DNA from: Aquabacterium sp.
GTDB taxonomy: Bacteria > Pseudomonadota > Gammaproteobacteria > Burkholderiales > Burkholderiaceae_C
DNA: 64,000 nucleotides
Reading direction: 5' to 3'
Assembly: GCF_016195855.1 (NCBI RefSeq)
Contig: NZ_JACPYU010000002.1
Coordinates: 248,001 to 312,000, forward strand
Position numbers and translations under genes: made by a program. This document shows positions 1 to 8,010 of the stretch, in pieces. Under the pieces are notes generated by a model. It was not told the origin of the DNA, made no database searches, and saw only the letters and a list, made by a program, of their open reading frames with translations. Within the stretch, counting starts at the first letter, position 1; each line of letters starts with the position of its first letter.

Positions 1-1
1 C

Positions 2-160
2 GACACCACGGCCAACAAGGCCACGATGAGCTTCACCAACGTGCAGGGCTCACCGACCTCGACGACGATCTCTCCAGGCAACGCCGCCACACGCGCGCTG
101 CGTCTGGACGGCTCGCTGGCCACCGCTTTCCGTCAGGAGACGGCGGCCTGGATGGCCTGA
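2..160 (+). CDS. Possible 3' end of an unrecognised gene
   Basis: From base 2 a frame stays open for 52 codons and stops at TGA 158-160. Its codons favour G/C in the third position, like the real genes around it. The peptide is rich in Thr, Ser and Ala and ends in ETAAWMA. I recognise no family. It could equally be chance coding in high-GC DNA, so confidence is low. Confidence 0.25.
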   Translation, partial: DTTANKATMSFTNVQGSPTSTTISPGNAATRALRLDGSLATAFRQETAAWMA

Positions 161-203
161 TAGCGCACGCTCATCGCTATCATCGCTGAGCAAGACCAGC
201 TCC

Positions 204-578
204 TTGCGGTCGGTGTCTTCGAACATGGCGGAGGCCGACACCTGGTTCCGCCACATGGACCTGACCGAGGCGGTGACCTTCACCTTGGCCATGGCGCAAG
301 CCTCGCTGGACACGCACATGCGTCAGGAGGTCGCCTTCCTGGGCTTGTTCGACCGGGTGAAGCGCCACATCAATGAGCGCCATGATCTGCGCGGCAGTGA
401 CCTCGCCAACCTGATCGTGACGATCTTCCAGAATGGCGGCACGCTTTCCAATAACCGGCGCAAGCGCTATGCCGATCGGGTGCAGGCACATGTGCTGGAT
501 GCCATCGAAGAGGCCGTCAGCCGGGCCATGCAAGACAAGCCGCTGGGCGAAGAGAACGACGAACACGAAGAACATTGA
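204..578 (+). pseudogene. Fic-family protein, C-terminal fragment
   Basis: The frame encodes about 115 residues matching the C-terminal helical part of Fic (AMP-transferase family) proteins. It has an aromatic-RH-D-L segment (WFRHMDLTEA), then a FDRVKRHINERHDL stretch, then a NGGTLSNNRRKRY block that corresponds to the usual GRLSKxxR region before the last helix. The catalytic Fic motif (HPFxxGNGR) is not present, and the roughly 200 bases upstream do not encode it in any frame. This is therefore either a decayed 3' remnant or the end of a gene disrupted just upstream. The frame is open back to base 30, so the annotated start is arbitrary. Family assignment is from remembered C-terminal patterns and needs a profile search. 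Confidence 0.5.
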
Positions 579-630
579 GCGGGCCAACCGGACCCGGGCA
601 TGGGGACCCTGGACGAGCGATCAGTACCCC

Positions 631-1368
631 TCACGGATTGGCGATCAACTCTGTCGCGTTGTGATAGTTCCCCTGCCCCCCAAACGCCAGTCCACTGACC
701 TTGGTCTTGCCAAACAACTTGGCCAGCATGCTGTCTGGTGCGAAGGTCATCGTGCCAATTGAGAAGCCGCCTTCGGTCGAGCCATCGATCACGTTGACCG
801 TGTGCACGGTGCCAGCCGGTGTCTCGACGTACTGGTCCGTCACCTTCTTGCCCACGTTGATCTTGAGCGTGAGGTCATCACCACTCATGCTGTAGCCGCC
901 GTCATAGGCCACTTGCGCGCGTTGTTTGCGGATGAGGCCGGTGGTGGGTGGCTCGAACTCGATGCCGACCACGCCGCCAGGGTAGCCCGCAGCCACTTTG
1001 GCGGCGGACTGCTGGGCATCGCTGTCGAGCAGCCAGAGCATGTACAGGTTGGGGCCGCCCAGCGGGAAGGCGGCCTTGCCTTTGGCGGTGGGCAGCATGA
1101 TGCCCACTTCGGCAATCTTGAAGGCGCCGGTGCTCACCTGGCCTACGGTGCCGCTGTCGCAGGTGGCCAGTTCGACCAGGCCGTAAACGGTCTTGGGCAG
1201 CACGTACTTGGCGGGCACCAGGCTGCGTGCCACCTTGGCGTCCACGGGTGCGACCACGGCGAAGTCGCGGCAGTTGGTGCCGGTGCTTTCAAACAAGGTG
1301 GTGGTGCCGGCCATGGCACCCATGTGCGCTGCGGCAAGCAGGCCAAGGCCGATCGTGTTCTTCATCAT
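631..1368 (-). CDS. Secreted protein of unknown function
   Basis: A 245-residue protein with a clear N-terminal signal peptide ([20 protein letters not shown]). I choose the start at 1368 because a GGAGAG ribosome site lies just upstream; an upstream in-frame ATG at 1392 has no such site. The mature part has two cysteines early on and many short beta-like segments. One stretch ([12 protein letters not shown]) faintly recalls acetoacetate-decarboxylase-fold proteins, but the overall family is unrecognised. It is transcribed divergently from lldD, with about 170 bases between the two starts. Confidence 0.75.
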   Translation of the reverse strand: MMKNTIGLGLLAAAHMGAMAGTTTLFESTGTNCRDFAVVAPVDAKVARSLVPAKYVLPKTVYGLVELATCDSGTVGQVSTGAFKIAEVGIMLPTAKGKAAFPLGGPNLYMLWLLDSDAQQSAAKVAAGYPGGVVGIEFEPPTTGLIRKQRAQVAYDGGYSMSGDDLTLKINVGKKVTDQYVETPAGTVHTVNVIDGSTEGGFSIGTMTFAPDSMLAKLFGKTKVSGLAFGGQGNYHNATELIANP

Positions 1369-1454
1369 GGCTCTCCAATCAAAACGCAGCATCTTTAAAA
1401 AACGCTGTTATTTGATCGGGGATGAACGCGCCTCGGTTTCGGCACTTTCCCTAG

Positions 1455-1489
1455 GAGACCCCTGCCTGTGGGGGGCGTCTCTGCAGGGG
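1455..1489 (+). promoter_or_regulatory. Two overlapping, mutually exclusive hairpins in the lldD leader
   Basis: GAGAC (1455-1459) can pair with GTCTC (1477-1481), and CCCCTGC (1459-1465) can pair with GCAGGGG (1483-1489). The 3' arm of the first stem lies in the loop of the second and they share base 1459, so only one can form at a time. They lie about 50 bases upstream of the lldD ATG. Function is unknown. Confidence 0.3.
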
Positions 1490-1540
1490 GGATCAGTGCT
1501 ATCGTGCAGACGCCATGGGTGCAGACGCGACGAGACCACC

Positions 1541-2695
1541 ATGATCATTTCATCCTCCGCCGATTACCGCGAAGCCGCGCGCAGGCGTCTGCCGCCTTTC
1601 TTGTTTCACTACATCGATGGCGGTGCCTACGCGGAGCAGACCCTGCGTCGCAATGTCGAGGACCTGGCCGCCGTGGCCTTACGCCAGCGCGTGCTCAAGG
1701 ACATGAGCCGGCTCGATACCAGCATTGAGTTGTTCGGCGAAAAGCTGGCCTTGCCCGTGGCCTTGTCACCAGTCGGCCTCACTGGCATGTATGCCCGCCG
1801 CGGCGAGGTGCAGGCGGCCCGTGCGGCCGATGCGCGTGGCATCCCCTTCACGATGTCGAGCGTATCTGTCTGCCCCATTGAGGAGGTGGCGCCCAAGCTG
1901 GGCCGCCCGATGTGGTTCCAGCTGTATGTGCTCAAGGACCGCGGCTTCATGAAGAACGCGCTGGAGCGCGCGCAGGCGGCGGGTTGCTCCACGCTGGTCT
2001 TCACGGTGGACATGCCGGTGCCGGGTGCGCGCTACCGCGATGCGCACTCGGGCATGAGCGGGCCTTATGCCGAGCTGCGCCGCTATGCGCAGGCCGTGAC
2101 GCATCCGCGATGGGCCTGGGACGTGGGCTTGTGGGGGCGCCCGCACGACCTGGGCAATGTCTCGACCTACCTGGGCAAGGCCACCGGCCTGGCCGACTAC
2201 ATGGGCTACCTCGGGGCCAACTTCGACCCGTCCATTTCCTGGAAGGACCTGGAGTGGATCCGGGCCTTCTGGAAGGGGCCGATGGTCATCAAGGGCATCC
2301 TGGACCCGGAGGATGCGAAGGATGCCGTGCGCTTTGGTGCCGATGGCATCGTGGTGTCCAACCATGGTGGCCGTCAGCTGGATGGCGTGTTGTCGTCAGC
2401 CCGTGCGCTGCCGCCGATTGCCGATGCCGTGAAGGGCCAGATCAAGATCCTGGTCGATTCGGGTGTCCGCAACGGCCTGGATGTGGTGCGCGCCATCGCA
2501 CTGGGCGCCGACGCGGCCATGATCGGCCGGGCTTACATCTATGCACTGGCCGCAGCCGGTGAGGCCGGCGTGTCACACCTGCTGGAGCTGCTCGAAAAAG
2601 AAATGCGCGTGGCCATGACGCTGACCAGCGTCGCCCGTGTGGCGGACATCACGGGCGACCTGCTGGTGCGAGACCGGGGCAACGAGGTCCATTGA
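1541..2695 (+). CDS. lldD: L-lactate dehydrogenase (FMN-dependent, quinone-linked)
   Basis: LldD oxidises L-lactate to pyruvate at the inner membrane and passes electrons to quinone through FMN. The 384-residue product follows E. coli LldD almost throughout: [14 protein letters not shown] start, [12 protein letters not shown], the [18 protein letters not shown] block, [19 protein letters not shown], and the active-site [10 protein letters not shown] with the catalytic histidine. The start at 1541 is chosen because the conserved protein begins exactly there; the frame is open further upstream but encodes nothing conserved. It is about 12 residues shorter at the C-terminus than the E. coli enzyme. 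No lldP permease or lldR regulator is adjacent, so it seems to be a single-gene unit. Confidence 0.96.
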   Translation: MIISSSADYREAARRRLPPFLFHYIDGGAYAEQTLRRNVEDLAAVALRQRVLKDMSRLDTSIELFGEKLALPVALSPVGLTGMYARRGEVQAARAADARGIPFTMSSVSVCPIEEVAPKLGRPMWFQLYVLKDRGFMKNALERAQAAGCSTLVFTVDMPVPGARYRDAHSGMSGPYAELRRYAQAVTHPRWAWDVGLWGRPHDLGNVSTYLGKATGLADYMGYLGANFDPSISWKDLEWIRAFWKGPMVIKGILDPEDAKDAVRFGADGIVVSNHGGRQLDGVLSSARALPPIADAVKGQIKILVDSGVRNGLDVVRAIALGADAAMIGRAYIYALAAAGEAGVSHLLELLEKEMRVAMTLTSVARVADITGDLLVRDRGNEVH

Positions 2696-2749
2696 GCCAC
2701 CCTCGCCACCATGCTCACCAGAGTCTGGGGCGTGTCTCATTCGTGATCT

Positions 2750-3628
2750 TTACAGGGCTTGCAATGCCTCATCCATCAGCTGCAAAGCCCGCATTCCCCC
2801 CAACGCCAACCCCACATCATCCCGGCTCGGCACCTGCGCCTCATCCACATTGATGCGCACCAGCCTGGCGCCCGCATAGATCAGCATCTGATGGCTGAAG
2901 TTGCGTACCGAGGGCACAGCCGTGCCTGCGCCGATCTCGATCACCACGGGCTTGCGCACCATCGCCAGCCAGCGCTCCAGCTTGATGGACTGTGCCTCGC
3001 TGCGCGCAGGCAGCCACAGCGGGTCACCAAACATGAGGATGTTGGGCCGCGCCAGGCCGCCGCAATGCGGGCACCGGGGTGCGTCGTTGCGCAGCAGGCC
3101 CTGCACCTCATCCACATCGGGCACGAAGTCGTCAGCCGGCCAGATGGCCTCGGTGCAGGTGTTGAGGCACTGCAGGTGGTGGATGGAGCCGTGGCATTCG
3201 TAAACCCGATCGGGGTCGAAGCCGGCTTTCTGGAACTGGCCGTCCACATTGCTGGTGAACACGGTGGCGCCAGCGTTCATGCCTTTGGCCCAGCGTTGCA
3301 GGATGCCGAAGCCGGCATGGGGTTGGGTGGCGCGGTAGAGCGCCAGGCGGTGGCCGTAAAAGCCCCAGGCGAGCTCGGGTGAGCGGCCAAAGGCCCGTGG
3401 GTTGGCCACGTCCATGAAACCCAGGCCGGCGCGGCCCAGTGCGGGGTAGGCCTGCCAGAAGCCCTCGGGCCCGCGGAAGTCCGGCAGGCCGGAGTCAGCC
3501 CCCATGCCGGCACCCGCTGCCACGATCAGGCCGTCGGCCTGGTCGATGATCTCGGCCGCGTGGCGGATGAGGCCCCGCAGTGCTTCGGGGATGTCATCGG
3601 GTGTTGCGGCTTGATGGGGCATGGGCAC
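2750..3628 (-). CDS. Sirtuin (Sir2 family NAD-dependent protein deacylase)
   Basis: Sir2 enzymes remove acyl groups from lysines using NAD. The 292-residue protein has the NAD loop GAGMGADSGLPDFRG (residues about 39-53), the catalytic histidine in YECHGSIHHLQC, and a zinc knuckle with cysteine pairs CLNTC and CPHCG followed by LARPNILMFGD. The canonical TQNID box reads TSNVDG, so the usual glutamine is serine. It has an N-terminal helical extension and is longer than CobB. It starts divergently from the PTPS-like gene. Its last 25 codons contain a 30-base segment that recurs near 4956. Confidence 0.92.
   Translation of the reverse strand: MPMPHQAATPDDIPEALRGLIRHAAEIIDQADGLIVAAGAGMGADSGLPDFRGPEGFWQAYPALGRAGLGFMDVANPRAFGRSPELAWGFYGHRLALYRATQPHAGFGILQRWAKGMNAGATVFTSNVDGQFQKAGFDPDRVYECHGSIHHLQCLNTCTEAIWPADDFVPDVDEVQGLLRNDAPRCPHCGGLARPNILMFGDPLWLPARSEAQSIKLERWLAMVRKPVVIEIGAGTAVPSVRNFSHQMLIYAGARLVRINVDEAQVPSRDDVGLALGGMRALQLMDEALQAL
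2811..2840. repeat. 30-bp direct repeat, copy A (inside the sirtuin gene)
   Basis: Bases 2811-2840 match 4956-4985 at 28 of 30 positions in the same orientation, with further similarity just upstream (gccaa). Copy A is part of the sirtuin coding sequence, where the minus strand encodes AQVPSRDDVG. Confidence 0.8.
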
Positions 3629-3814
3629 TCAGTACAGCCGCTTGTTTTGATCCGCCAAATTGTAGGTGGCCGCGCCATTTTTGCTGACGTGCGTTGCTGA
3701 TCTGAATGCACATCAACATTCAATGCAATCCTCTCACGTCAACAAGTCAAGACCACGCAGGGCGCCGCAAAATGGCCTGCTTCGCCCTTTGTGCTGCCAC
3801 CTGCAGGCTTGACC

Positions 3815-4927
3815 ATGTCACCCCACACCCTCTTCACGGCTTCGTGCAACTTCGAGTCGGCGCGCCAGGTTGGCTTGCTGCCGAGTGGGCACAAGGCGCA
3901 TGGCCTGCACGGCCACAGCTTTTTGGCGAAGATTCGCGCAGACCTTCCGGCTGCTTGGGCGCCCTTCCCTGGCGCAGAAGTCCACACGCTGGGTGAGCGC
4001 CTGGCCGCGTGCACCGGGCAGCTGGACTACCGTTTGATCAACGAGGTGCTGGGCAGCCAGGCGCCAACCGATGAAAACATCGCCCGTTGGCTGCGTGATC
4101 AACTGGTGAGCCAGCAGGGCGTGCCTGGGCTGGAGCAAGTCGGTATCCAGAGCACGGCTGACCAGGGGGTGGACCTGGATCGCCATGACCAGGCGCATGT
4201 CTGGCGCCGTTACCGCTTTCAATCGGCGCACAAGCTGCCCAATGTGCCAATCGGCCACAAATGCGGGCGCTTGCATGGGCATGGCTTCGAGGTGATCGTG
4301 CATGCCAACCAGGACGCAGGCGGCCGTGACATCAGCATCGACTACGACCATCTGGACGAGATCTGGGCGCCCTTCCACTACCAGCTCAACCACAAGTACC
4401 TCAATGCGATTGAGGGGTTGAGTAACCCGACGAGCGAAGTCATCGCCGCCTGGTTGTGGGATCGCTTGAAGGCGGTCTTGCCCGAGTTGTCCTGGGTGAC
4501 GGTGTACGAGACGGGCTCGTGCGGTGCCAACTTCAATGGCAGCGCGTACCGGATCTGGAAGGAAATGACACTGGACAGCGCCTTGTTCCTGCGCCATGCG
4601 CCCGATTCAGACCCGCTGAGCCACATCCATGGGCACACCTACACCTTGCGTTTGCACCTGTCTGCGCCGCTGGACGAGGTGATGGGCTGGACGGTGGACT
4701 TTGGTGATGTGAAGGATCGCTTCAACCCCATCTTCAAGGCGCTGGACCACCACCCGCTGCATGAGTTGCCGGGCCTGGATGACTGTGATGCCGCGTCACT
4801 GGCGCAATGGGGGCTGGCACAGGGGCGGCGCAGTCTGCCTCAGCTTGATCGGGTGGACCTGTATGAAACCCGGGGGTGCGGTGCGATCGCACTTTGCGAT
4901 CAGGAAGGCCCGGCATTGCCTGTGTGA
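3815..4927 (+). CDS. Triple-domain 6-pyruvoyl-tetrahydropterin synthase / QueD-like protein
   Basis: The 370-residue protein contains three tandem T-fold PTPS/QueD units. The middle unit (roughly residues 130-245) has the full active-site set: FQSAHKLP with the first zinc histidine, then CGRLHGH with the catalytic cysteine and the other two zinc histidines. Unit 1 (residues about 1-115) has HGLHGHSF but an arginine at the first zinc position (FESARQ) and no matching cysteine. Unit 3 (about 255-370) has HIHGHTY but a leucine at the first zinc position and no cysteine. Only the central unit therefore looks catalytic; the outer two probably shape the oligomer. Substrate could be a 7-deazaguanine or folate-type pterin. 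The start at 3815 is preferred over a GTG at 3791. Confidence 0.88.
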   Translation: MSPHTLFTASCNFESARQVGLLPSGHKAHGLHGHSFLAKIRADLPAAWAPFPGAEVHTLGERLAACTGQLDYRLINEVLGSQAPTDENIARWLRDQLVSQQGVPGLEQVGIQSTADQGVDLDRHDQAHVWRRYRFQSAHKLPNVPIGHKCGRLHGHGFEVIVHANQDAGGRDISIDYDHLDEIWAPFHYQLNHKYLNAIEGLSNPTSEVIAAWLWDRLKAVLPELSWVTVYETGSCGANFNGSAYRIWKEMTLDSALFLRHAPDSDPLSHIHGHTYTLRLHLSAPLDEVMGWTVDFGDVKDRFNPIFKALDHHPLHELPGLDDCDAASLAQWGLAQGRRSLPQLDRVDLYETRGCGAIALCDQEGPALPV

Positions 4928-4955
4928 TGAGCGGTCGCATACCCAGGCAAGCCAA

Positions 4956-4985
4956 CCCACATCATCCCGACTGGGCACCTGCGCC
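4956..4985. repeat. 30-bp direct repeat, copy B (intergenic)
   Basis: Second copy of the segment at 2811-2840 (28/30 identical). It begins 28 bases after the PTPS-like stop codon and ends just before the stop of the convergent PEP-CTERM gene. On the minus strand it would still read AQVPSRDDVGWL, so it may be a displaced fragment of a sirtuin-type 3' end. Confidence 0.75.
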
Positions 4986-4988
4986 CAT

Positions 4989-5891
4989 TCAAGGGGCCGA
5001 CGGCCGCGTTCGTCGCGTGGCAAGCAGCACCGTGGCGGCCCCGGCTAAGGTCAGCAACAGGGTGTCGGGCTCAGGTACGGCCACCGTTGGAATGGGGCTG
5101 ACTTCCAGTTTGTAATTGCCAGCGTAGGTCGAATCAATTTCTATGATGGGGTCAATGAATGCGCTGGCTTGATAATATTGCCTGGCGAGCGAGCCTGACA
5201 TGACGAAGTTCAATGGTATTGCCTGAATAACCGCCTGCAAGGTTATTTTGTTTTGAACGTCTGGCATGACCCATATGTCAAACGATTGGTTGAAATCTCG
5301 ATGCGTGTTGACTTCAGCCCCATTGTGCGCGTCAGGCAATGGGGCAGCGGAAATGTATTCGACACCGGGCGCGGCACCCAGGTGAAGCGCGCCAGTTTCC
5401 ACGCCGTAGGACAAGGTTTTCGTACCGGTCGGGGTCGCGGTCAGGAAATCAACGCTGACGCCCACGCTGGTGGGGTTGGCCGTCTGGAAATTGAGCCCCT
5501 GCTTGAGCGGGATGTAGCCATACGTGGCGTCAATCGAGCCGGACGTGGACACGTGCGCGAGGACGGGGCTTTTGTCGCCCGGATGGTTGCTCGATATTTT
5601 CCAGAAATAAGCCAGGCTGGCGTCACCCCCCACAAGTGCCTCGGACGTGTTATTGGTGATGGCCGATACGCCGACGACGCCCGCACCGGAAACCGCACCA
5701 ATAGATCGAGAGACTTTGGCGCCGTTCACAAATACGACATCAGGCCCAAAATCTACCGAGCGCGATTTCAGAGGAAGGAAATCAGGCCCACTGATGACCA
5801 GGGTGGAGCTTGCGGCAGCGCTGTCCACCGCGGCGATGGCGCCACACGAGAATGTGGCCGCCACAACGGCCAATGTTGTCTTTCTCATCAC
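4989..5891 (-). CDS. PEP-CTERM sorting domain protein (exosortase substrate)
   Basis: A 300-residue exported protein with an N-terminal signal peptide (MMRKTTLAVVAATFSCGAIA). It ends in a PEP-CTERM tail: VPEPDT, a hydrophobic helix (LLLTLAGAATVLLA), then TRRTR. In known systems exosortase A recognises this signal and processes the protein for display with exopolysaccharide. The body has no recognised domain and is rich in Ser, Thr, Val and Ala. The coding sequence is visibly more A/T-rich than the flanks. No exosortase gene is in the window, so its partner must be elsewhere. Confidence 0.88.
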   Translation of the reverse strand: MMRKTTLAVVAATFSCGAIAAVDSAAASSTLVISGPDFLPLKSRSVDFGPDVVFVNGAKVSRSIGAVSGAGVVGVSAITNNTSEALVGGDASLAYFWKISSNHPGDKSPVLAHVSTSGSIDATYGYIPLKQGLNFQTANPTSVGVSVDFLTATPTGTKTLSYGVETGALHLGAAPGVEYISAAPLPDAHNGAEVNTHRDFNQSFDIWVMPDVQNKITLQAVIQAIPLNFVMSGSLARQYYQASAFIDPIIEIDSTYAGNYKLEVSPIPTVAVPEPDTLLLTLAGAATVLLATRRTRPSAP

Positions 5892-5918
5892 AATGATGCA
5901 ATCCTGTCTGTGAGATTT

Positions 5919-5950
5919 ATAAATGGCGTCAATTTGTCGATGCCATTTAT
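5919..5950. promoter_or_regulatory. 9-bp inverted repeat between divergent genes
   Basis: ATAAATGGC (5919-5927) and GCCATTTAT (5942-5950) form perfect 9-bp arms with a 14-base spacer, in A/T-rich DNA between the PEP-CTERM gene and the binding-protein gene. The position fits an operator controlling one or both divergent promoters. No regulator gene is adjacent. Confidence 0.4.
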
Positions 5951-6017
5951 CATGTTAGCCAGCGAATATTTGACACAACTGATTTGGGTCAAGTCGAAAG
6001 AAGGCCAGGACTTTGTG

Positions 6018-6761
6018 ATGCGCCTGAGCACCAGCTTCATTGCTGCCTCTTTGCTTGCAGCCAGCACCTTGTGCATGGCGCGCTCAACCGTGCCTTACGA
6101 GATCGTGACGGAGGAGTGGGCGCCGTACAACTACACGTGTGAGGGCCAACTCAAAGGGCTCTCGACAGACATCGTCATGGCCATCATGGCGCTGACCGGA
6201 GACCGGTTCCCCATCCATGTCTTGCCTTCGCTGCGCGCAGGAGCGGTCTTGAGTCGGCACCCCAGGACCATCATGTACTCGCTCTTTCGAACCGAGGAGC
6301 GCAACAGCAGCTACAAGTGGGTCGGCCCCATCATCGAGGAGTCGGTCTTCCCCTACAAGCGTCGGGGTGCATCTCTGGTGATCAAGTCTGTCGATGACCT
6401 CAAGCGATTGAAGCGCATCACCTGTCGCCATGCTGGCGTCATACCCGCCAAACTCCAGTCCATGGGGTTCGAGAACCTCGATATGGCCGCGACGGAAAGC
6501 ATCCAGCTCTACAGGATGCTGCTGGCCGGACACGCGGACGTCATCGTCGGCGATACCGAACTGGGTGTCAGGTACTACCTGGGGGTGCTGGGTGTCAAGC
6601 AGTCACAGCTGGAAAAGATCCCAATCGAGGTGTTTCGCTCCAGCCTGTACATCGCCTTCAGCGCCGACTCGGATGACACGACGATCAAGGCCTGGCAAAA
6701 GGCCCTGCTGCAATTGAAGGCGTCCGGGCAGTTGGCGCAGATCCAGGCGAGATACCAGTAA
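6018..6761 (+). CDS. Periplasmic substrate-binding protein, family 3 (SBP_bac_3-like)
   Basis: A 247-residue protein with a signal peptide (MRLSTSFIAASLLAASTLCMA) followed by a typical polar amino-acid binding protein fold. It opens with YEIVTEEWAPYNY, then a GLSTDIVMAIM helix, a MYSLFRTEERN strand and a C-terminal KALLQLKASGQLAQIQARY helix. The start at 6018 is supported by AGGA seven bases upstream. No ABC permease or ATPase is adjacent, so it may be an orphan ligand sensor of the kind common in Burkholderiales rather than a transporter subunit. Confidence 0.85.
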   Translation: MRLSTSFIAASLLAASTLCMARSTVPYEIVTEEWAPYNYTCEGQLKGLSTDIVMAIMALTGDRFPIHVLPSLRAGAVLSRHPRTIMYSLFRTEERNSSYKWVGPIIEESVFPYKRRGASLVIKSVDDLKRLKRITCRHAGVIPAKLQSMGFENLDMAATESIQLYRMLLAGHADVIVGDTELGVRYYLGVLGVKQSQLEKIPIEVFRSSLYIAFSADSDDTTIKAWQKALLQLKASGQLAQIQARYQ

Positions 6762-6778
6762 GGCCTGCTCGCTTCTTT

Positions 6779-7996
6779 TCAGCGCTGGTCGTCGCGGAGC
6801 CGCTTCAGGAACGCCGTCAAGCGCGCCAGGCCCTCAGTCAGATCGGCCTTTGATGCCGCATACGACAACCTCACATGCGCTTTTGCACTGCACACGCCGA
6901 AGTCATGCCCTGGCGTCAAGGCCACATGCGCTTCCTGCAGGGCCCGCTCGCAGAACTGCATGGCATCCAGCCCGGTTGAGCTGACGTCGATGTACACGTA
7001 GAAGGCGCCATCGGGTGGCACGGGCACGTGCAGGCCGATGTCGGCCAGGCCTTGCAGCACCAGTGCGCGGCGTTCGCCAAATTCCCGCTTGCGGGCCTCG
7101 CACACCGCGATGGAGTCGGGTGTGAAGCAGGCCAGCGCGGCCATCTGTGCGGGGGTGGAGGCGCAGATGTAGTAGTTCTGCGCCAGGCGCTCCATCACGG
7201 GCACCAGCTCGTCGGGCACCACGGCCCAGCCCAGGCGCCAGCCCGTCATGCCGAAGTATTTGGAGAAGCTGTTGATCACGCAGGCGCCGGGGTCGGCCGC
7301 GAGGATGGTGGGTGGCGCCGCATGGCCTGCCGATGCCGAGTCCGCATCGGCATCACTGAGGTTGAGGTAGATCTCGTCCACAATGCGCCAGGCGCCGTGG
7401 GCGCGGGCCCAGTCGCAGATGGCGGCCAGTTCGGCCGGTGGCACCGAGGTGCCGGTGGGGTTGGAGGGCGTGGCGATCATCAGGCCGCGGGTGCGGGCGC
7501 GCCAGTGGCGCTGCACGGCGGCCAGGTCCAGCTGGAAGCGCGAGCGGGCGTCGGTGGGCACCAGGCGCACGTCGGCGCCAAAGCCGCTGAGGAACTGCCG
7601 GTTGCAGGGGTAGGAGGGGTCGCCCACCAGCACCTCGTCGCCGGGGTCCACCAGGGCGGCGGTGAGCAGCAGCAAGGCGGCGGAGGCCCCGGCCGTGACC
7701 ACCACGCGCTCGGGGTTCAGGCTCAGGCCGTGGGCCTGTTGGTAGAAGCCGGCAATGGCCTCGCGCAAGGCGGGCAGGCCCAGGGCACCGGTGTAGGGCA
7801 TGGCGGTGTCGGCCGCGATGCGTTGCAGCTCGGCCCGCACGGCGGGTGGTGCGCCAAAGTCAGGCTCGCCCAGGTTGAGGCGGATCACATGGTGCCCGGC
7901 GGCTTCAAGCTCGGCGGCGTGTTTGCCGAACTCCATGGCGAGGAAGGGGCTGATGGCCTGGGCGCGTTGGGAGATCTTCATGGTGGGGGTGGGCAC
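6779..7996 (-). CDS. Class I/II pyridoxal-phosphate aminotransferase
   Basis: The 405-residue protein has the fold-type I aminotransferase landmarks: LNLGEPDF near the N-terminus, YTGALGLPALREAIAGFY, VTAGASAALLL, TPSNPTGTSVP, an IVDEIYLNL strand, the cofactor-binding lysine in SFSKYFGMTGWRLGW, and a C-terminal RLSYAAS arginine that would bind the substrate carboxylate. It transfers an amino group between an amino acid and a 2-oxo acid; the exact substrate cannot be told. The frame opens at GTG 7996; ATG 7981 (MKISQR) is an equally likely start. It ends convergently with the binding-protein gene. Confidence 0.92.
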   Translation of the reverse strand: MPTPTMKISQRAQAISPFLAMEFGKHAAELEAAGHHVIRLNLGEPDFGAPPAVRAELQRIAADTAMPYTGALGLPALREAIAGFYQQAHGLSLNPERVVVTAGASAALLLLTAALVDPGDEVLVGDPSYPCNRQFLSGFGADVRLVPTDARSRFQLDLAAVQRHWRARTRGLMIATPSNPTGTSVPPAELAAICDWARAHGAWRIVDEIYLNLSDADADSASAGHAAPPTILAADPGACVINSFSKYFGMTGWRLGWAVVPDELVPVMERLAQNYYICASTPAQMAALACFTPDSIAVCEARKREFGERRALVLQGLADIGLHVPVPPDGAFYVYIDVSSTGLDAMQFCERALQEAHVALTPGHDFGVCSAKAHVRLSYAASKADLTEGLARLTAFLKRLRDDQR

Positions 7997-8010
7997 ACGG
8001 GAATGGGCAC

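Noticed and set aside
3629..3814. preQ1 riboswitch upstream of the PTPS/QueD-like gene
   Set aside because: I found no preQ1 aptamer-like hairpin with the A-rich tail and anti-Shine-Dalgarno pairing in this gap.
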